From Reticulitermes lucifugus (Eukaryota > Arthropoda > Insecta > Blattodea > Rhinotermitidae): DNA of 64,000 nucleotides. Below the pieces are notes generated by a model that was not told the DNA's origin, ran no database searches, and saw only the letters and a list, made by a program, of their open reading frames with translations. Both the position numbers and the translations under genes were made by a program. The stretch spans positions 60,082 through 124,081 of the forward strand of contig JAKCWW010000031.1 of the NCBI GenBank assembly GCA_026260175.1, read 5' to 3'. Shown here piece after piece: positions 1 through 12,290 of this stretch (within the stretch, counting starts at the first letter, position 1; the number at the start of each line of letters is the position of its first letter).

Positions 1-133
1 AGACCTCTACCTGACAACACACAACACTCACAAGACACAGACATCCATGCCCCCGGCAGGATTGGAACCCGCAATCCCTGCAAGCTAGCGGCAGCAGACC
101 CAGGCTTTAGGCCGCGAGGCCACCGGTATCGGC
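1..133 (-). mobile_element. SINE-A, tRNA-derived head portion, cut by window start
   Basis: On the minus strand the head starts near 133 and runs toward position 1. An A-box-like TGGCCTCGCGG lies next to the start and a B-box-like GGTTCCAATCC follows about 50 bases later, as expected for an internal RNA polymerase III promoter. The same sequence recurs at 22.2, 39.1 and 52.2 kb, which shows it is a dispersed family. The 3' tail lies outside the window. The head is diverged, so it is an old copy and not a tRNA gene. Confidence 0.8.
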
Positions 134-1073
134 TCCTCACACATTCATAGTCTAAATTAAAAGGGGTTTCACTCGCTCAACAATTACTACTTAATACAGA
201 CAATCTGACATTAGTATTATTTGCAATCTGCATATCAGGAGTAGCGACATTTTCGGACAGAAGAAGTTTAAGTTTTCCATACCGAAATAAGTACAGTACC
301 TTCTGTACAAAACTACGTGCGGGAGAAAAGTTACAACAGAAGAAAAATGCAATCAATAGTAATTTAGAATATTTTGCCTGTATGTTGCTGGGGCTGAATT
401 TACCTGGAACAATAATTAGTGTTATTTTTTCACTTTGCCGATTTTGATATTATGAGTGGCACTGGCGTACTGAATCTCTAACACAAAACACAGTAGAGCA
501 ATAAGTGATAAAGTTATTTGACTTCAGTAGTCCCTAGACAAAAATGTCGCTCTTCAGTCTCTTCACATGGAAGGAAATCACAGCGGGTCACCTACGAATG
601 TAAGGTCCATACATTTCTGACCAAAGTGAAATAAACATCATGACAGCAATAACTTTGCCTGGGAGAGATCAGGAATTTATGCCGTGTTCTGGTCAATCGT
701 CCCTGCTGGCTTGTAATACAGTCCGCTTCCAGGCGGGAACACAAGGTTTTTCTCCGGAAACTTTAAGGGGGTAAAACCGAAATCGACTCTTGAATCTGAT
801 AACCGTTGATGGTATTACACCACAATGATGTAGTCACTGTTTCCTGTATAAAATTTGTTTTGTTCACAGTCACTGAACTGTGAGTGACGACTCACTGACA
901 TGAAATGCATATCACAGCGCTTACAAAGACTTTCACACTGACAAGTCACGATACTTGTGGAATCAAGATTTGTATTGAGTAGTTCATTTCTCTTCGTTTG
1001 GTATAAGCTGCTTATGCGTACGCCGACAGTCAACTGCATCTCCTATATTCTAATCTCAGAATATACATTCCCC
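134..1073. other. unassigned AT-rich DNA
   Basis: I see no repeat family, RNA gene or convincing exon here. The short minus-strand ORF at 815-1039 has no recognisable content. Confidence 0.5.
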
Positions 1074-1482
1074 ATATTAAACCAACGAAATGCACCTTCA
1101 CTATCAAATTTTAATAGTAATATATAACTTTCCCTACATATGTTTCGGTCTGCCTAGACCATCATCAAGGGGTTCAAACTACATTTAATTCACATCCATA
1201 AGTTCACTGTGCTATCACACTTATTATAGTTCGATGTTTATGTAAGTAAGATCAACGCCCAACAGGCAAGATTGATTTACAAATATCGGAACATCAAAGA
1301 ATGATCTTAATTACATAAACATCGAACTATAATAAGTGTGATAACACAGTGAACTCATGGATGTAAATTAAATGTAGTTTGAACCACCTGATGATGGTCT
1401 AGGCGGACCGAAATATATGTAGGGAAAGTTATATATTACTATTAAAATTTGATAGTGAAGGTGCATTTCGTTGGTTTAATAT
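1074..1482. repeat. long inverted repeat with hammerhead-like cores (Penelope-type terminal repeat?)
   Basis: The left arm (1074-1254) and right arm (1302-1482) are near-perfect reverse complements of about 181 bases around a 47-base spacer. Each arm carries one hammerhead-like core. On the plus strand near 1390 it reads CTGATGAT, stem GGTC/GACC, then GAAA. On the minus strand near 1165 it reads TTGATGAT with the same stem, then GAAAC. No coding sequence lies between the arms. Inverted copies of terminal repeats with such motifs are known for Penelope-like retroelements. A foldback DNA transposon is the alternative, but no clear target duplication was found. Confidence 0.7.
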
Positions 1483-2073
1483 ACAGTGAAATTAAAATGC
1501 ACGGTGAAGGGCATATAAAATACATTCCCCAGTTGAATGCCACAAAAAGAATTATATTTTCATCGGTCACAGACTAAGCTCAAGTGATACACTTACTCAC
1601 CGTTATTCCGAAATTATAATTATGGGTACTCACTCGTAGAGATCCAGAATCAGAATATGTGTTCACTTGTCGACGCCCAAATCTCAAGTGCGATATATTT
1701 ACTGGTCGAATGCCTGACATAAAATGATACGCTGATTAGTATATGAGCAAAGCTCGAATTTCCTCATCCTCGCTTGGACTTCGCTGTATCGGAGGCTATC
1801 CTTGGGGTTGGTGGGGTTGCACATTTTAAGAGGTGGTAGCTGATTTGCTCTAAGCCGGTCGGTCAGAGAACCATTAATTCGCGCGATAGAGCTTAAACTT
1901 GTCTTCTTTCACCAATATAATATTAACTAGATGCCTCGGCGGAATTTTAACACCAGCATATCTTTATTATTTCGCCGAAAATAGAGTACTGCATTCTCCA
2001 CTTTATAGTTAAACAACGTACGCAGCCAGCAATCTGGCGCAAGCCAGACTTCTACACCTCCTGCACATGCTAA
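1483..2073. other. unassigned AT-rich DNA
   Basis: Nothing recognisable, apart from the left copy of the target duplication of the following SINE at 2062-2073. Confidence 0.5.
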
Positions 2074-2354
2074 AAGGTAAAGTTCACCTTACAACCTGCC
2101 ATGAAGGCCCAGATGGGGAGTAGAGGTATAGCTCTACTCTTTCTTTTACCTCGGCAAGAGATGGGGGCGTGGTTAACGCCACGTCCCGGCCGCTTTACCC
2201 CCGGGAAGGAGACCCGGTACCCATTGTATAGGAGGCTGGGTGGGCCCCAGGGCCAGTCTGGACAGGTGCGGAAAATCTTGCCCACAAGGGGATTCGATGC
2301 CCGGACCGTCCAGCCTGTAGCGAGTGGCTATACCGACTACGCTCTCCCGCCTCA
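2074..2354 (-). mobile_element. SINE-C, near full length, with target-site duplication
   Basis: On the minus strand the tRNA-like head begins near 2354 (A-box region GTAGTCGGTATAGCCAC, B-box-like GGGCATCGAATCC). A central core, GGGGGTAAAGCGGCCGGGAC, follows, and the tail ends in a TTTACC-type motif at 2074. Flanking direct repeats TGCACRTGYTAA at 2062-2073 and 2355-2366 differ at two positions, consistent with an old target-primed insertion. Short ORFs on both strands here are only the SINE read in frame. The central core is shared with SINE-B despite different heads. Confidence 0.85.
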
Positions 2355-5300
2355 TGCACGTGTTAATTATAAATAATTTAATATAATCCTAATAATTCCA
2401 ATTAATGAGGCCCGATGCATTGAAATCAAACTATCTAATACTTACCATACCTTGTTTATTGTTTAAAAAATCATATTGAAAAATTCTCCAGCTTACGGTC
2501 ATATCCTAGGAAGTGCAGAACATTGTCGGTTAGAATACATAGGCACGTTATTAGATATCTTGTAAGAAATAGAGTTTGAAGTTTGGAATGCATTAAGCTC
2601 ACTAACAGATACACGTAGCTGTACACAACGTAAAAAACCTGCGGTTTCCATAAAATTAAAGCAATTTCTTGACCAGCAAAGCTATTGTCACAACTCGGCA
2701 CAGCGGAGTTAGTTGCTTATACAACTTCGACAGGCTTCTCGTTTGAAGGTGACAAGCATCACATTCGAAGAATGTTGGAGAGCAGTTTTAGAAACAGGCG
2801 ATAAAAAATATTTTCACGAAGTTATTGCAGTCGTATGACAAGGACACTTTTGGCTAAAAGTTCAGACTTCTTGTGCTCTTACGTATACAAGTCTTGGACC
2901 CAAATCCGTGTGTCAGGCTGCTTCTACATCTGAGTAACTGCCAGATTTGCAACTTTCGTTCGCATCAGCAATTTTACGAAAGAAAACTTTTTTCCTTTCT
3001 TTTCTTTTTAATGCAAATTACCTGGAAGTCTGGCTCTGCTTGGAATGAAATAAAATCCCTTTTGTTACACAAGTTTCGTACAAAGTATGATCCACTGAAT
3101 TCTACTTGGCTCTTACTCACGAATTACTATTCTCAAATGTTAATCCTTGTAATATTATGAATATGAAAATATATTTTACTGAAAACGAGTTGCTGAAGAG
3201 TAATTCCTCACTGTAGATACAACAAAATATAACAGTTGCAATCTTATCTCTAACTGGAGCACTTATATCTTCCAAATGCCTTCTTTGTAACATTACCCAC
3301 CTTTTTGCTCATTTATTGCTGTTACATTACTTCTAAACAATTACACTACTGATTTGATAGGTGCAAGAATATACTTTTGTTCGCGTTTCCTTACGTTTTC
3401 TTTACATGTATAGGAAGTGTTTTAGCAAAACAAGTCACTCTTGATGTCATATTTGATGGTTTGTACCAAGAATTCGAACAATAAGACTGTTTAACAGAAA
3501 AAAAATAAAGCTTAATATGAGGCTAGTTTAAAGTTTTTAGGGGTTATTTATATTACAGAGGGCCCAAAAATTATACATTCCACGAAAAGTTAATGTAATT
3601 ATCCATAATATAAATGGTTCCATCTCAATCAGTAATTACTTTCGGAAATGAAAAATGCGTAACGGAGATGCGGACAGATATTTCATTCCCGTTTGATACA
3701 CTTTTATAGACTTCGTTCAAGGACATCTGCTGATAAATTAAGCTAAGAGAATTAAAGCTTCCACCCAACTTTCGTGACTCTTCCCTAAAAAAATGCGTGT
3801 AAATATCGACAAACCAAGGGAAAAGAAACGTGCTTCATTTCAGTAAAGCGTTAACAGCGTAAACATATAGAGATATGCCTACTAACAACAAAATATTACT
3901 AACGAATATATATAACACGGATTATCTGATGCATGCAGCCTAAGAGACGTGAAGTCAGTAATTTGCCGCACAGTCACCGAGACACTGCTGAGACTTGGTA
4001 ATTTCTTCAGTTGTCCATTTGTATATCAACAGGTTAAATCCAAGGCAGCTGATTGAAATAACTCTACAGAAACTATATATATGTACACACACATACAATC
4101 AAACATACTGGTTTAATGATAAAAAATATATAGGTGATCAGTTAAAGCTTTGGCAAATTACCGACTATTTCGTGAAGTTCCTCACTGCAGTCCTCAGCAC
4201 TTTTACGTACTCTCGCTTAGTAACTTGGTATTAATAATCACAATAATTGGTCCTGATTAATCAGCTCCAGTTACAATAATAATGGTCACACTGGCGAATT
4301 CCCCAATTTAAATCTCGGCCATTCCCAGATCATATTTACTAAGGGCCCTTGGCAGCTTCCTGAGGAAAATTCAGAGGCTAACTTCAAATTAACCAATATA
4401 TCTTTTCCCATTGTATTTTCCAATTTATCACCCACACTCCCTCGGTGATTTGGCGCTACTTTGATACGCTTTCAGTCAGCGAAATAACGTTAAAAATTAC
4501 AGAAACAAAGAAAGAAAGTATATAACTAAATAAATAAATAAGAGGGAAAGAAGGGAAAATAACAAAGAAGAAAAAGAAATCCAGGTTACCTCGTATACTT
4601 TCAATAAGGCAATAATAAATATATCTCCCTCCGACTCGTTCTCTCACCTACACACGTTTCTTTAATCCCATGGGTTCCTTAAGTACCAGAATTCAATGTC
4701 CCGCCGATAACATATTACAAGAAGATGGACACTAATCGCTTCTGAACAGTCTTACTGGGGAAATGTGAACATAAAACGTTTTGCGTGTCACATAAATCGA
4801 GCATTCAGGTCAACAATCTCGACCTCTGACCACTTACCGAACTTTACCGAGCATAAATCATCTTGAGAAGTAGAAACAAAGAACTCTGCACGAACACACG
4901 GTTGTCCAGACATAACATTGCTTCACTTCTTATTGAACTAAAAATCGTCTAAATATAATGTTTCCAAGGGATTGCAATACAAGAGGCCAAATCAGTTCAT
5001 AAATATAACACGTTTCAAGGAAAAAAAACTGACTGCCCTTTGTAAACAGTGACAAGCTTAGCAAACACCGAATACACACGTACTGCAGAGTTGAATTTTG
5101 TTTCTCTTTGTCCATCTCTTTATTCTTTTGTATGAAGTAGGAAAAGTGTCATGACGGCACAATATCCTTGCCAGGACAGAAGAAAAAATAAGAAATCCAG
5201 TATCGAACTCAGTACTCTTCTAAGTACAGTGCTAATCGTACTTAACATCTCCACACCTTACTAACACAAAGTACGTACGTGTGTGTGTATAATTCTAGCA

Positions 5301-5460
5301 ACATACATCAATGAGTTCTGTAAACACCATTCATCTGTCGGTCTTCGTATAGGGGGAGCAGGAACCGAATCTTTATATATTAATTAAGAAGAATTTAATG
5401 TTTCTAAGGCTTAAAAATTTAACGCCTAATGGTTATTATACACCAGGTTTGACATTAAAG
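2355..5460. other. unassigned AT-rich DNA
   Basis: No dispersed family or conserved exon recognised. A short ACGT/GT-rich run lies near 5270-5291, and a purine-rich patch lies near 4500-4580. ORFs here are short and of ordinary AT-rich composition. Confidence 0.5.
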
Positions 5461-5626
5461 TCTCCGCGTTTTAAAACTTTACGTTATATTGATCGTTCAT
5501 TTTCTTAGCAATTAGAGGTTATTTATTTATCATCACAACTCATGCACAATTTTTACAAGTGAAGTAATAATATTGTAAAAATTGTGCATGAGTTGTGATG
5601 ATAAACAAATAACCTCTCCGCGTTTT
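5461..5626. repeat. small hairpin element bounded by 12-bp direct repeats
   Basis: Arms at about 5514-5557 and 5574-5616 are near-perfect inverted copies separated by about 17 bases. The direct repeat TCTCCGCGTTTT occurs at 5461-5472 and 5615-5626. The arm sequence, with AATTGTGCATGAGTTG, resembles the stretch just downstream of the hammerhead-like motif at 28.08 kb. The hairpin may therefore be an inverted pair of ends of that repeat family. Confidence 0.6.
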
Positions 5627-7708
5627 GTCCAACAGTATAATTATATGTTCCGTGCGATTCTCACAGTAAACAACGATTGTTTCCCTACACTGCATTCACT
5701 GACTGGTCTACCTAATACAAACATACTCTGTCCTCTGTGAGGTAAGAATTGTATCTTGGAATATAAAGTACATCAATTTTAGCCTTCAGAGTGTTAAGCA
5801 TAAATCAACTCTGATATATCCGTCTCGTTTAAGACGTTACGTGACGCCCGTTTACATTAGTCGTAAGAACCCATGGATTTTGAACAAATACCGCACCGTA
5901 CAGGTATCCCACTGAAACTTACTTTACACAACTGAGTCGACGTAACGTAACGACGAGGAACTGATGGAATTTTCAGAGTGGAAAAATAACCTGTCGATTC
6001 ATGCCGAGATACTATAAGACGTTACTCTTACAATAAAACATTTTTTCGTTTTCAGAGGTTCTGATGAAGGTAAGAACCTTCTCAGGCATCATGCCGTGAC
6101 GGCTGATAAACAATTACAGATAATTTGGAAGAGCCTGGTATTTCTGAAAAGTCGGTATCGTGGTGTAACATCTCAGAAGACTTGGATCTTAACTTTTAAC
6201 CGTCATCAGCCACCATTATGTTGTTTCAATCCTTATAAAGTAGTATTATTTCGTTATAAATTGCAAAACTTTTAGGAATCTATCTTTCTACAAAGTACCA
6301 ATAACCAGCGCCGATTTCCATCAGCGCTACTTGCTATCCAGCAGACCTCACAGCTTCCATGTTGTTCAGTTCCTTTTTCTTTTGCTTTACATAACGACGC
6401 TGTACGATAATTAGCAGGCTAAGATTTGCCAAGTATGCGAAACGAAGCAACAGGTTCTAATTTGATACACTATACTGACATTTACCTGAAGAGGATGAGG
6501 ACTTTAACGAAGAACCTATTGCAGGAAAGCTGTTTTCCGGCTCAATATTTGAGCCCGAGATCCCCGAATACAAGGCAGTACTGTCGATTACTCAACCCCT
6601 CAGTTCAGTCACGTACTTTAGATGAGATGGACCTTAGAAAGTACGAAGCTAGGGTTACATGCAATGGCTCAGTGTTCATAACAAGTACTATAATACTACA
6701 TAGAATATCTAAAACTCATTCCCCTGTTCCACAACAAACGGAACTGACTGAACTGTCAACACCTCTGCGTCATCGGAATCTGAAACCGTGGAGACTGTTA
6801 GCGCTGCGACCGGCATACTGCCCTACACTGTCGACAGCTGGTGGAGATCGGCGTTGAAGAAACTTCGTTTTTGACACAGAATAATCAATTGGTCACTTAC
6901 AAAGCCTAATACTGTTTCTTAGTACTCGATGTAATCAGGTACATGCTTTAAAATGGAATGCGTTTCCCATGGCAACAACCTCATATTTAGTAATCAGAGT
7001 GTAACAGAATGCCGAAATACGTGGGCTATATTTTGGGTCAGTACATTTTGTGTTTCTCTACTTCATCATGATTAATATAGAAGGAACCCATTCTCGAATT
7101 AGAACAGTTTACTGAAAATTTGAGCATGATGAAATTAAAGTCCGGAAATCTTGCTACCCTTCAGTTGAAAATATACCTTCCGTCCCCCACCGAAAAATGT
7201 AAAGGCTAACATATAGTACCTGAAAGTTATAATTTATACGCTTTCTTTTATACGAACTTGGTCGCCACCTCTGTTAAGTACCAAAACTGAGAGTTTTCGT
7301 GAAAATGGTTCTGAAAAGAAAATTTGCACCCAAGGCGGAGAGGGTGAGTCTGCTATTGGACGCTTGATAAAACTACATATAAGGAGTTACGCAATTAACA
7401 CTCTGTACCAAATACTGTTGGGATATGCAGTAAGGTAGGATAACACAAGTGGGACATAATAGCACGCATGGGAAAAATTTAAAATACCAGATTTACTAGT
7501 CAATTTTCAAGTACATTTCTTAGGATGTGACTGCTGATATCAGGTTATTATAAGTACACATCCACTACATTTATTTACTGATTTTTATCATAAGCTAAAT
7601 CAGAAATGCGTAAAGTTATCAGTAAACGTTTTTGAGACTGGAGTCCATTATGGATATTTTAGCATGAAAGGGAAGGATGAACCATGAACCACATTGGAAC
7701 AGAATGTG
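5627..7708. other. unassigned DNA with one unrecognised 143-codon ORF
   Basis: A plus-strand ORF at 6426-6857 starts with MPSMRNEATG and contains no domain, signal peptide or repeat that I recognise. Its composition is unremarkable, and I do not call it a gene. The rest shows no repeat family. Confidence 0.4.
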
Positions 7709-7855
7709 AGCTGTAGATTCTTCTGCCTCAGAATATGGTCCAGTGACGTAATGTTGTGAACATGGTAATGAACCCTCGTGTTCTATTGGGGGGGGGATTC
7801 CCTTGACTACCTGAGAGATTATTAACTTCTCAAGTAAGACACAGGTATATGGGTC
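7709..7855 (+). pseudogene. LINE 3'-end fragment (non-LTR retrotransposon, family L)
   Basis: In the plus orientation the sequence reads like the C-terminal end of a reverse transcriptase ORF (VVNMVMNPRVLL). A G-run and a 3' segment similar to those at 12.2, 27.5 and 53.7 kb follow, the shared part being near CTTGACTAnCTGA and CTTCTCAAG. Frameshifts and stops interrupt it. Only the last part of the element is present, as expected for 5'-truncated LINE copies. Confidence 0.5.
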
Positions 7856-7934
7856 TAATAGTTTATTTCAGACTCAGAAAAGGTTCTCTTAGTGCCATAA
7901 TTACTACTTCAGGGAATTGTGAGAAATTAATTAA

Positions 7935-8160
7935 GTTGGCCTGGTTGGTGCGGAAGCATTACACTTGTGTCTGGGAAATTCGAAGGAATGGCACGCCTGA
8001 ATGAATGGGATTCAAGTCTTGGCTAGGGTACAGACTATCGTGACAGACGTGTTCGTGGCTTTTCTCAGCAGCAACAGGGAAATGTCTACGGTTCGAAACA
8101 ATATACGACTTATTGGAGTCGGAAGTAACCACACTACCCATCCAGACGGACTCTACTTAC
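7935..8160 (+). mobile_element. possible degenerate tRNA-derived SINE
   Basis: An A-box-like TGGCCTGGTTGG and a B-box-like GGGATTCAAGTCT lie about 70 bases apart, followed by non-repetitive sequence. No second copy or target duplication was found in the window, so this could be chance. Confidence 0.3.
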
Positions 8161-11100
8161 TTTGAGCGACATAACTTTGTTTAATTTAAAATATCATAAT
8201 TCGGTACAGTCGTCTGGCACGTGTAACACACTTTCGTGAATGTAACTGCTGGTTATGATGAACCTGCATTCCGAAGTATCGGAATTATTTATATATACAG
8301 AAAATTGCACACACATTTCTGTTAAATAGAAGTATGGGAAGGAAAAATTGGAGAAATGGTGTCGCTAATAAATAACTCCAAGGAGCAGATGATATGTGCA
8401 AGATAAGTCGGGATCAAAATTAAAACTCTCTGAATAATAAACTGATGTGTCAATGATTTACACACGAGTGTATTAATAAAATGGTTTCAGTTCGCTTCAC
8501 AGAGAAGCAAATAGACTCAAAAATTATATAACACCTATCAAAGCTACACAGCTTTATTGCCTGGGCAAGTAATAAGACTGAACTCCCGATGTCATCAATA
8601 ACAAGCACCGGCCATTTCAAACAGTGCCGTTTTCTGACAAGTTAGTGTAGTATGATGCTGCTAAAGAAACCGGTCGATATTATTCAGTTACGGAACAAAC
8701 TCCGGGAAGCAGAGTTTTTCTTCAGGAAACAACACTATCTCTGCATATTAATAGTATGCTCCAGTTGACGCCTAGATATCCCAAATGGTCTCTTCCCAAC
8801 ATCTAAATGGATACGCTGAAGATAAATGTACCCAGTCCGCGTGACGATTGGGAATTGAAGCGACAGGCTGAGTGCAGACATCTGTTTGTTCAATACGGGT
8901 TCCCTAGGGGCTGAATCTTGTATTGCGTAGAAACCAGACAGCAGTGTGGGAGAACCATTATCACTTGTGTGCGATACACATTAGAGCAGTAAGTTCTCTG
9001 CAATTGACACATCCGCATTAAACATATAAAGACAATCGCATGTTCCTGATTTGTTGTAAAGTAAGAAGGATCAGCTTGTAAATGGACTCTGTTTGAGGTA
9101 TGGACCGGCATTACGAGTACTGAGTACTGAGAATGGATTTGTAATTTCATTCACGAAATATATATTTACATTAGGGATATTTAATTTACTTTACTGTGGG
9201 AGCTAAGAACTGTACCGAAAAATGTTTCGTTCGGACAGGAACGAAAAGTGCTACATCAAGTTAATGTTCTTTACATCATTATTTTTCTGACCAATAATTT
9301 TTGTCACTGTCCGTCTCTTTTCCAAAGATTACGTGGTCGAACTACTCAGCGGTTACGATTCATCGGATAAGCGAGCCGCCATGAACTGACAAGCTAATTT
9401 GGTCAGATAAAATAACGTCCCTCTACATGTGATTCTCTGACGGTCTCTGAAATTGTTGATTCATTATATCAATATTACGTTAGACCTCATATATTTTCTG
9501 AAGTAGAATTGGTATACAAATTTTCAGTCAGCTCTGCACACGGTAACTATATACCTGTCTCTTCGGGTGGCCAGTCATATAAACATGTGGATAATTATCC
9601 ATGCGTTGCTGGAATATCACTACTTGTCTACCGTGATACACCGTGTCACATTCTACCGAGCGTAATTGGAGGCGAAGAAACTACGGTAATCATTAGTGGT
9701 GTTCTCTGATGCATGGTCAAAAAATGTAATCTTTGATGTCGTGGGAGATGGATCTCTAGGTTGGAGTTGAAATTATCTTTCGCCTTGCGTTACAGTTTAA
9801 CTCAACAATATCCATTTCGTCATAACCAGCTACTGGACACGTGTCCGTCCATTTATTTTTCTCCCTTTTATATTGTTTCCTCGTACATATTTGGGCTCTT
9901 ACTCGGTTACATTTAGGGCTACTCTCTCTCGAATACCGGTGAACACTAAGCCCACTGATTACAATATTCTTTTTGTACAAATTATTTAAAGTTACTGACT
10001 GAAAAATAAGATCCTACGTTTCGAAATTAGTTTTCGAGAATAGCATGTACTCTGAAACCAAGCGGCTGATGCAACCATAAACAATTAATTCCGAGTTATA
10101 GATTAACGCCTTTAAATGAGTACAGTTTAAGTAATTTTAAATAAATAACATTATAATCAACAGTTCTGTGTAGTATTATGTTGGTGATATCCAAGAAAAT
10201 GTCCCAGAAACATCGACAATATGTAATGAATGGAATAAAGAAATATTGGTTGAATTTCTGTTATTTGTTTCCACGTCGTTTAACATCTTCCGTGGGGCAA
10301 ACAGCGCGTATGTGAGGATGGTTCCCATGAACGGTGTAAGTTTGTACGAATGAAAATTACGCATACTGCACGATCTGAAAGAGCCTAAGTTAGTGTACAT
10401 ATCTATATACAATTAGACTCCACATACAGTATAGGCTACCACAACCTCTCGAATATAGGGCTATGAGTTGAACAGTCACAGATACACCTTACACAAGAAC
10501 ATATCATATGAAACGGATGACATATATGGTGAGCGTTTGGAACCTGACACTAACCAGACGGTAAACCTTCCACTTTAACGTAGCGTATTCCTTTGAAAAG
10601 AGAGTCATTGTCGTAATTCACGATGGAGAAGATCAAAACTGGAAACGACAGAACACCTATCCGGTTTTCAGTGAAAGGGAAAATTAAATTTCCCCCATTT
10701 CGATTGACAATTTGTTTCTGGATGCGCTGGCACAGAACAGCATACCAATAAGCGGTAACCAAACACGCCCTTTTATTGGACCGACAGTCGCGCAATCTCG
10801 AGGAGCTTTTTGGAAATAAAGTATTGGGCTGAAAATTCAATGTTCCAATAGCACACTTTCTTTGTTATCTTGAATGGCTACATCAACATGCAGTGCGCGC
10901 GATCAGAATATTACACACATTTTGAGCTGTATTATTGAATTCTTTAAGCTTTTTGAATGAGTGCTTCGGGGGGGGGGGATTTCCTATTTTCAGATGACAG
11001 ACTGTTCCAAGCGTAATACAAATTACAGATTTACATCTTAAATAAAAATACATAACATATGCCCTTAGTTGTATTTCTGATAGTCCATCGTTATGTGTAC

Positions 11101-12068
11101 ACAACTCCGGTCTTTACCTACAAAACTTAGGCTTTGGAGAGTAAATATCAACTCCACAAAATAATTACTGTCACTGCAGCTCTGCGACAATTTCCACACT
11201 TTAATTATTTTGGATATGAAATGTCTTACAAATTAGATCATGATGCACATAATATTAATATCCAATAAACGAAAGATAGGTGAGTGTAAATGTTACGTCG
11301 GATAAGCATAATTACTTTCCATTCAGTTGTGCAACAATTTTCACTTTTCAACAATTTTGGATTTTAATTTTGTTATGAAGACGACATAAGGATCTTCGGC
11401 GATATAAAGACAGGTACTTAAAAAGACAACGCTGAAACTCTGTAAAGTAGTATTAGTTTCCATAATTTTATATGGAATTGAAAATTCAGTTACGTAAGAT
11501 ACAGGCGGCGAGATTATATTATCAAGAGTCAAAGGATGTATAAGTTAATGTATAATTAGAAAATTATAAAATGTATATCTATCATAATAAATTTGGATAA
11601 TTTCCTTTTATGTATGTAAATATGCTCAAAACTGTAAGATTTAAGGAAAATATGTGCAGCACATAAAATATATTCAATTTTATATAGAAATGAGCTGCGA
11701 AAAGTTTAGCTTTGACTAACACTGAGCGGCATATGATCGATATTTTCGCATAAAAACATGTAGCTCTTCATGTAAATTGTCACTCAGTGTTGTCTGGCTT
11801 TAAATATATTGTGTCCATAAAATTTAGTGAAACCCCGCAACATAAACACGTTTCGGCATTTCACAGCTTGCTGCATGGACAAGACAACAAACTACAAGTG
11901 GAAAAACTATTCACTCAGATCTGCACTCTAATTACGTGTATCAGGAAAGAGTAAGTCACGCTGATACGCCTTGGGATTGGTTAAAATAACCCGCTACATG
12001 GACATGTACTGCCAAACGGCTCGACAAATATTTACCCGCTTTGTCCTCCTACAAAGCCTGATGATAAA
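8161..12068. other. unassigned AT-rich DNA
   Basis: No repeat family or exon recognised over 3.9 kb. A run of ten G residues lies near 10969-10978. A weak GAAACGTG-containing motif near 11850 was considered as a hammerhead-like core and set aside. Confidence 0.5.
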
Positions 12069-12290
12069 CGACCATTTCGTAGACCTTGGCGTAGATGGAA
12101 GGCAAATATTAATATGGATATTAAAGAAATGCGATGGAAGGGCCTGGATTAGATTAATCTTATTCAGGATTGGGATACGTGGCATGTTCTTGTAAACACG
12201 AAAATGGACGTGGAATTTTCATTGTGGGGAATTTCTTGACTAGCTGAATAACTCTTAGTTTCTTAAGATGGACTCTGATCCAAGATGTTA
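12069..12290 (+). pseudogene. LINE 3'-end fragment (family L), RT C-terminal tail
   Basis: In the plus frame the sequence reads RPFRRPRRRWKANINMDI and then GLD, stop, INLIQDWDTWHVLVNTKM. This is the typical Arg/Trp-rich C-terminal tail of a non-LTR retrotransposon polyprotein. It is followed by a 3' untranslated segment related to those at 7.8, 27.5 and 53.7 kb. In-frame stops after GLD and later show that it is dead. The exact LINE clade cannot be set from this tail alone. Confidence 0.7.

Noticed and set aside
6065-6110. CTGATGAAGG with inverted AAGGT/ACCTT
   Set aside because: The GAAAC half is missing, so it does not fit the motif.
6426-6857. 143-codon plus ORF
   Set aside because: No recognisable domain, signal, repeat or splice context; kept only as a note.
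11845-11885. GAAACGTG-containing stretch on minus as another hammerhead-like motif
   Set aside because: No CTGANGA half and no convincing stem.
11971-12195. Opposing 74- and 63-codon ORFs
   Set aside because: Shadows of the LINE C-terminal fragment, which is read in another frame with stops.
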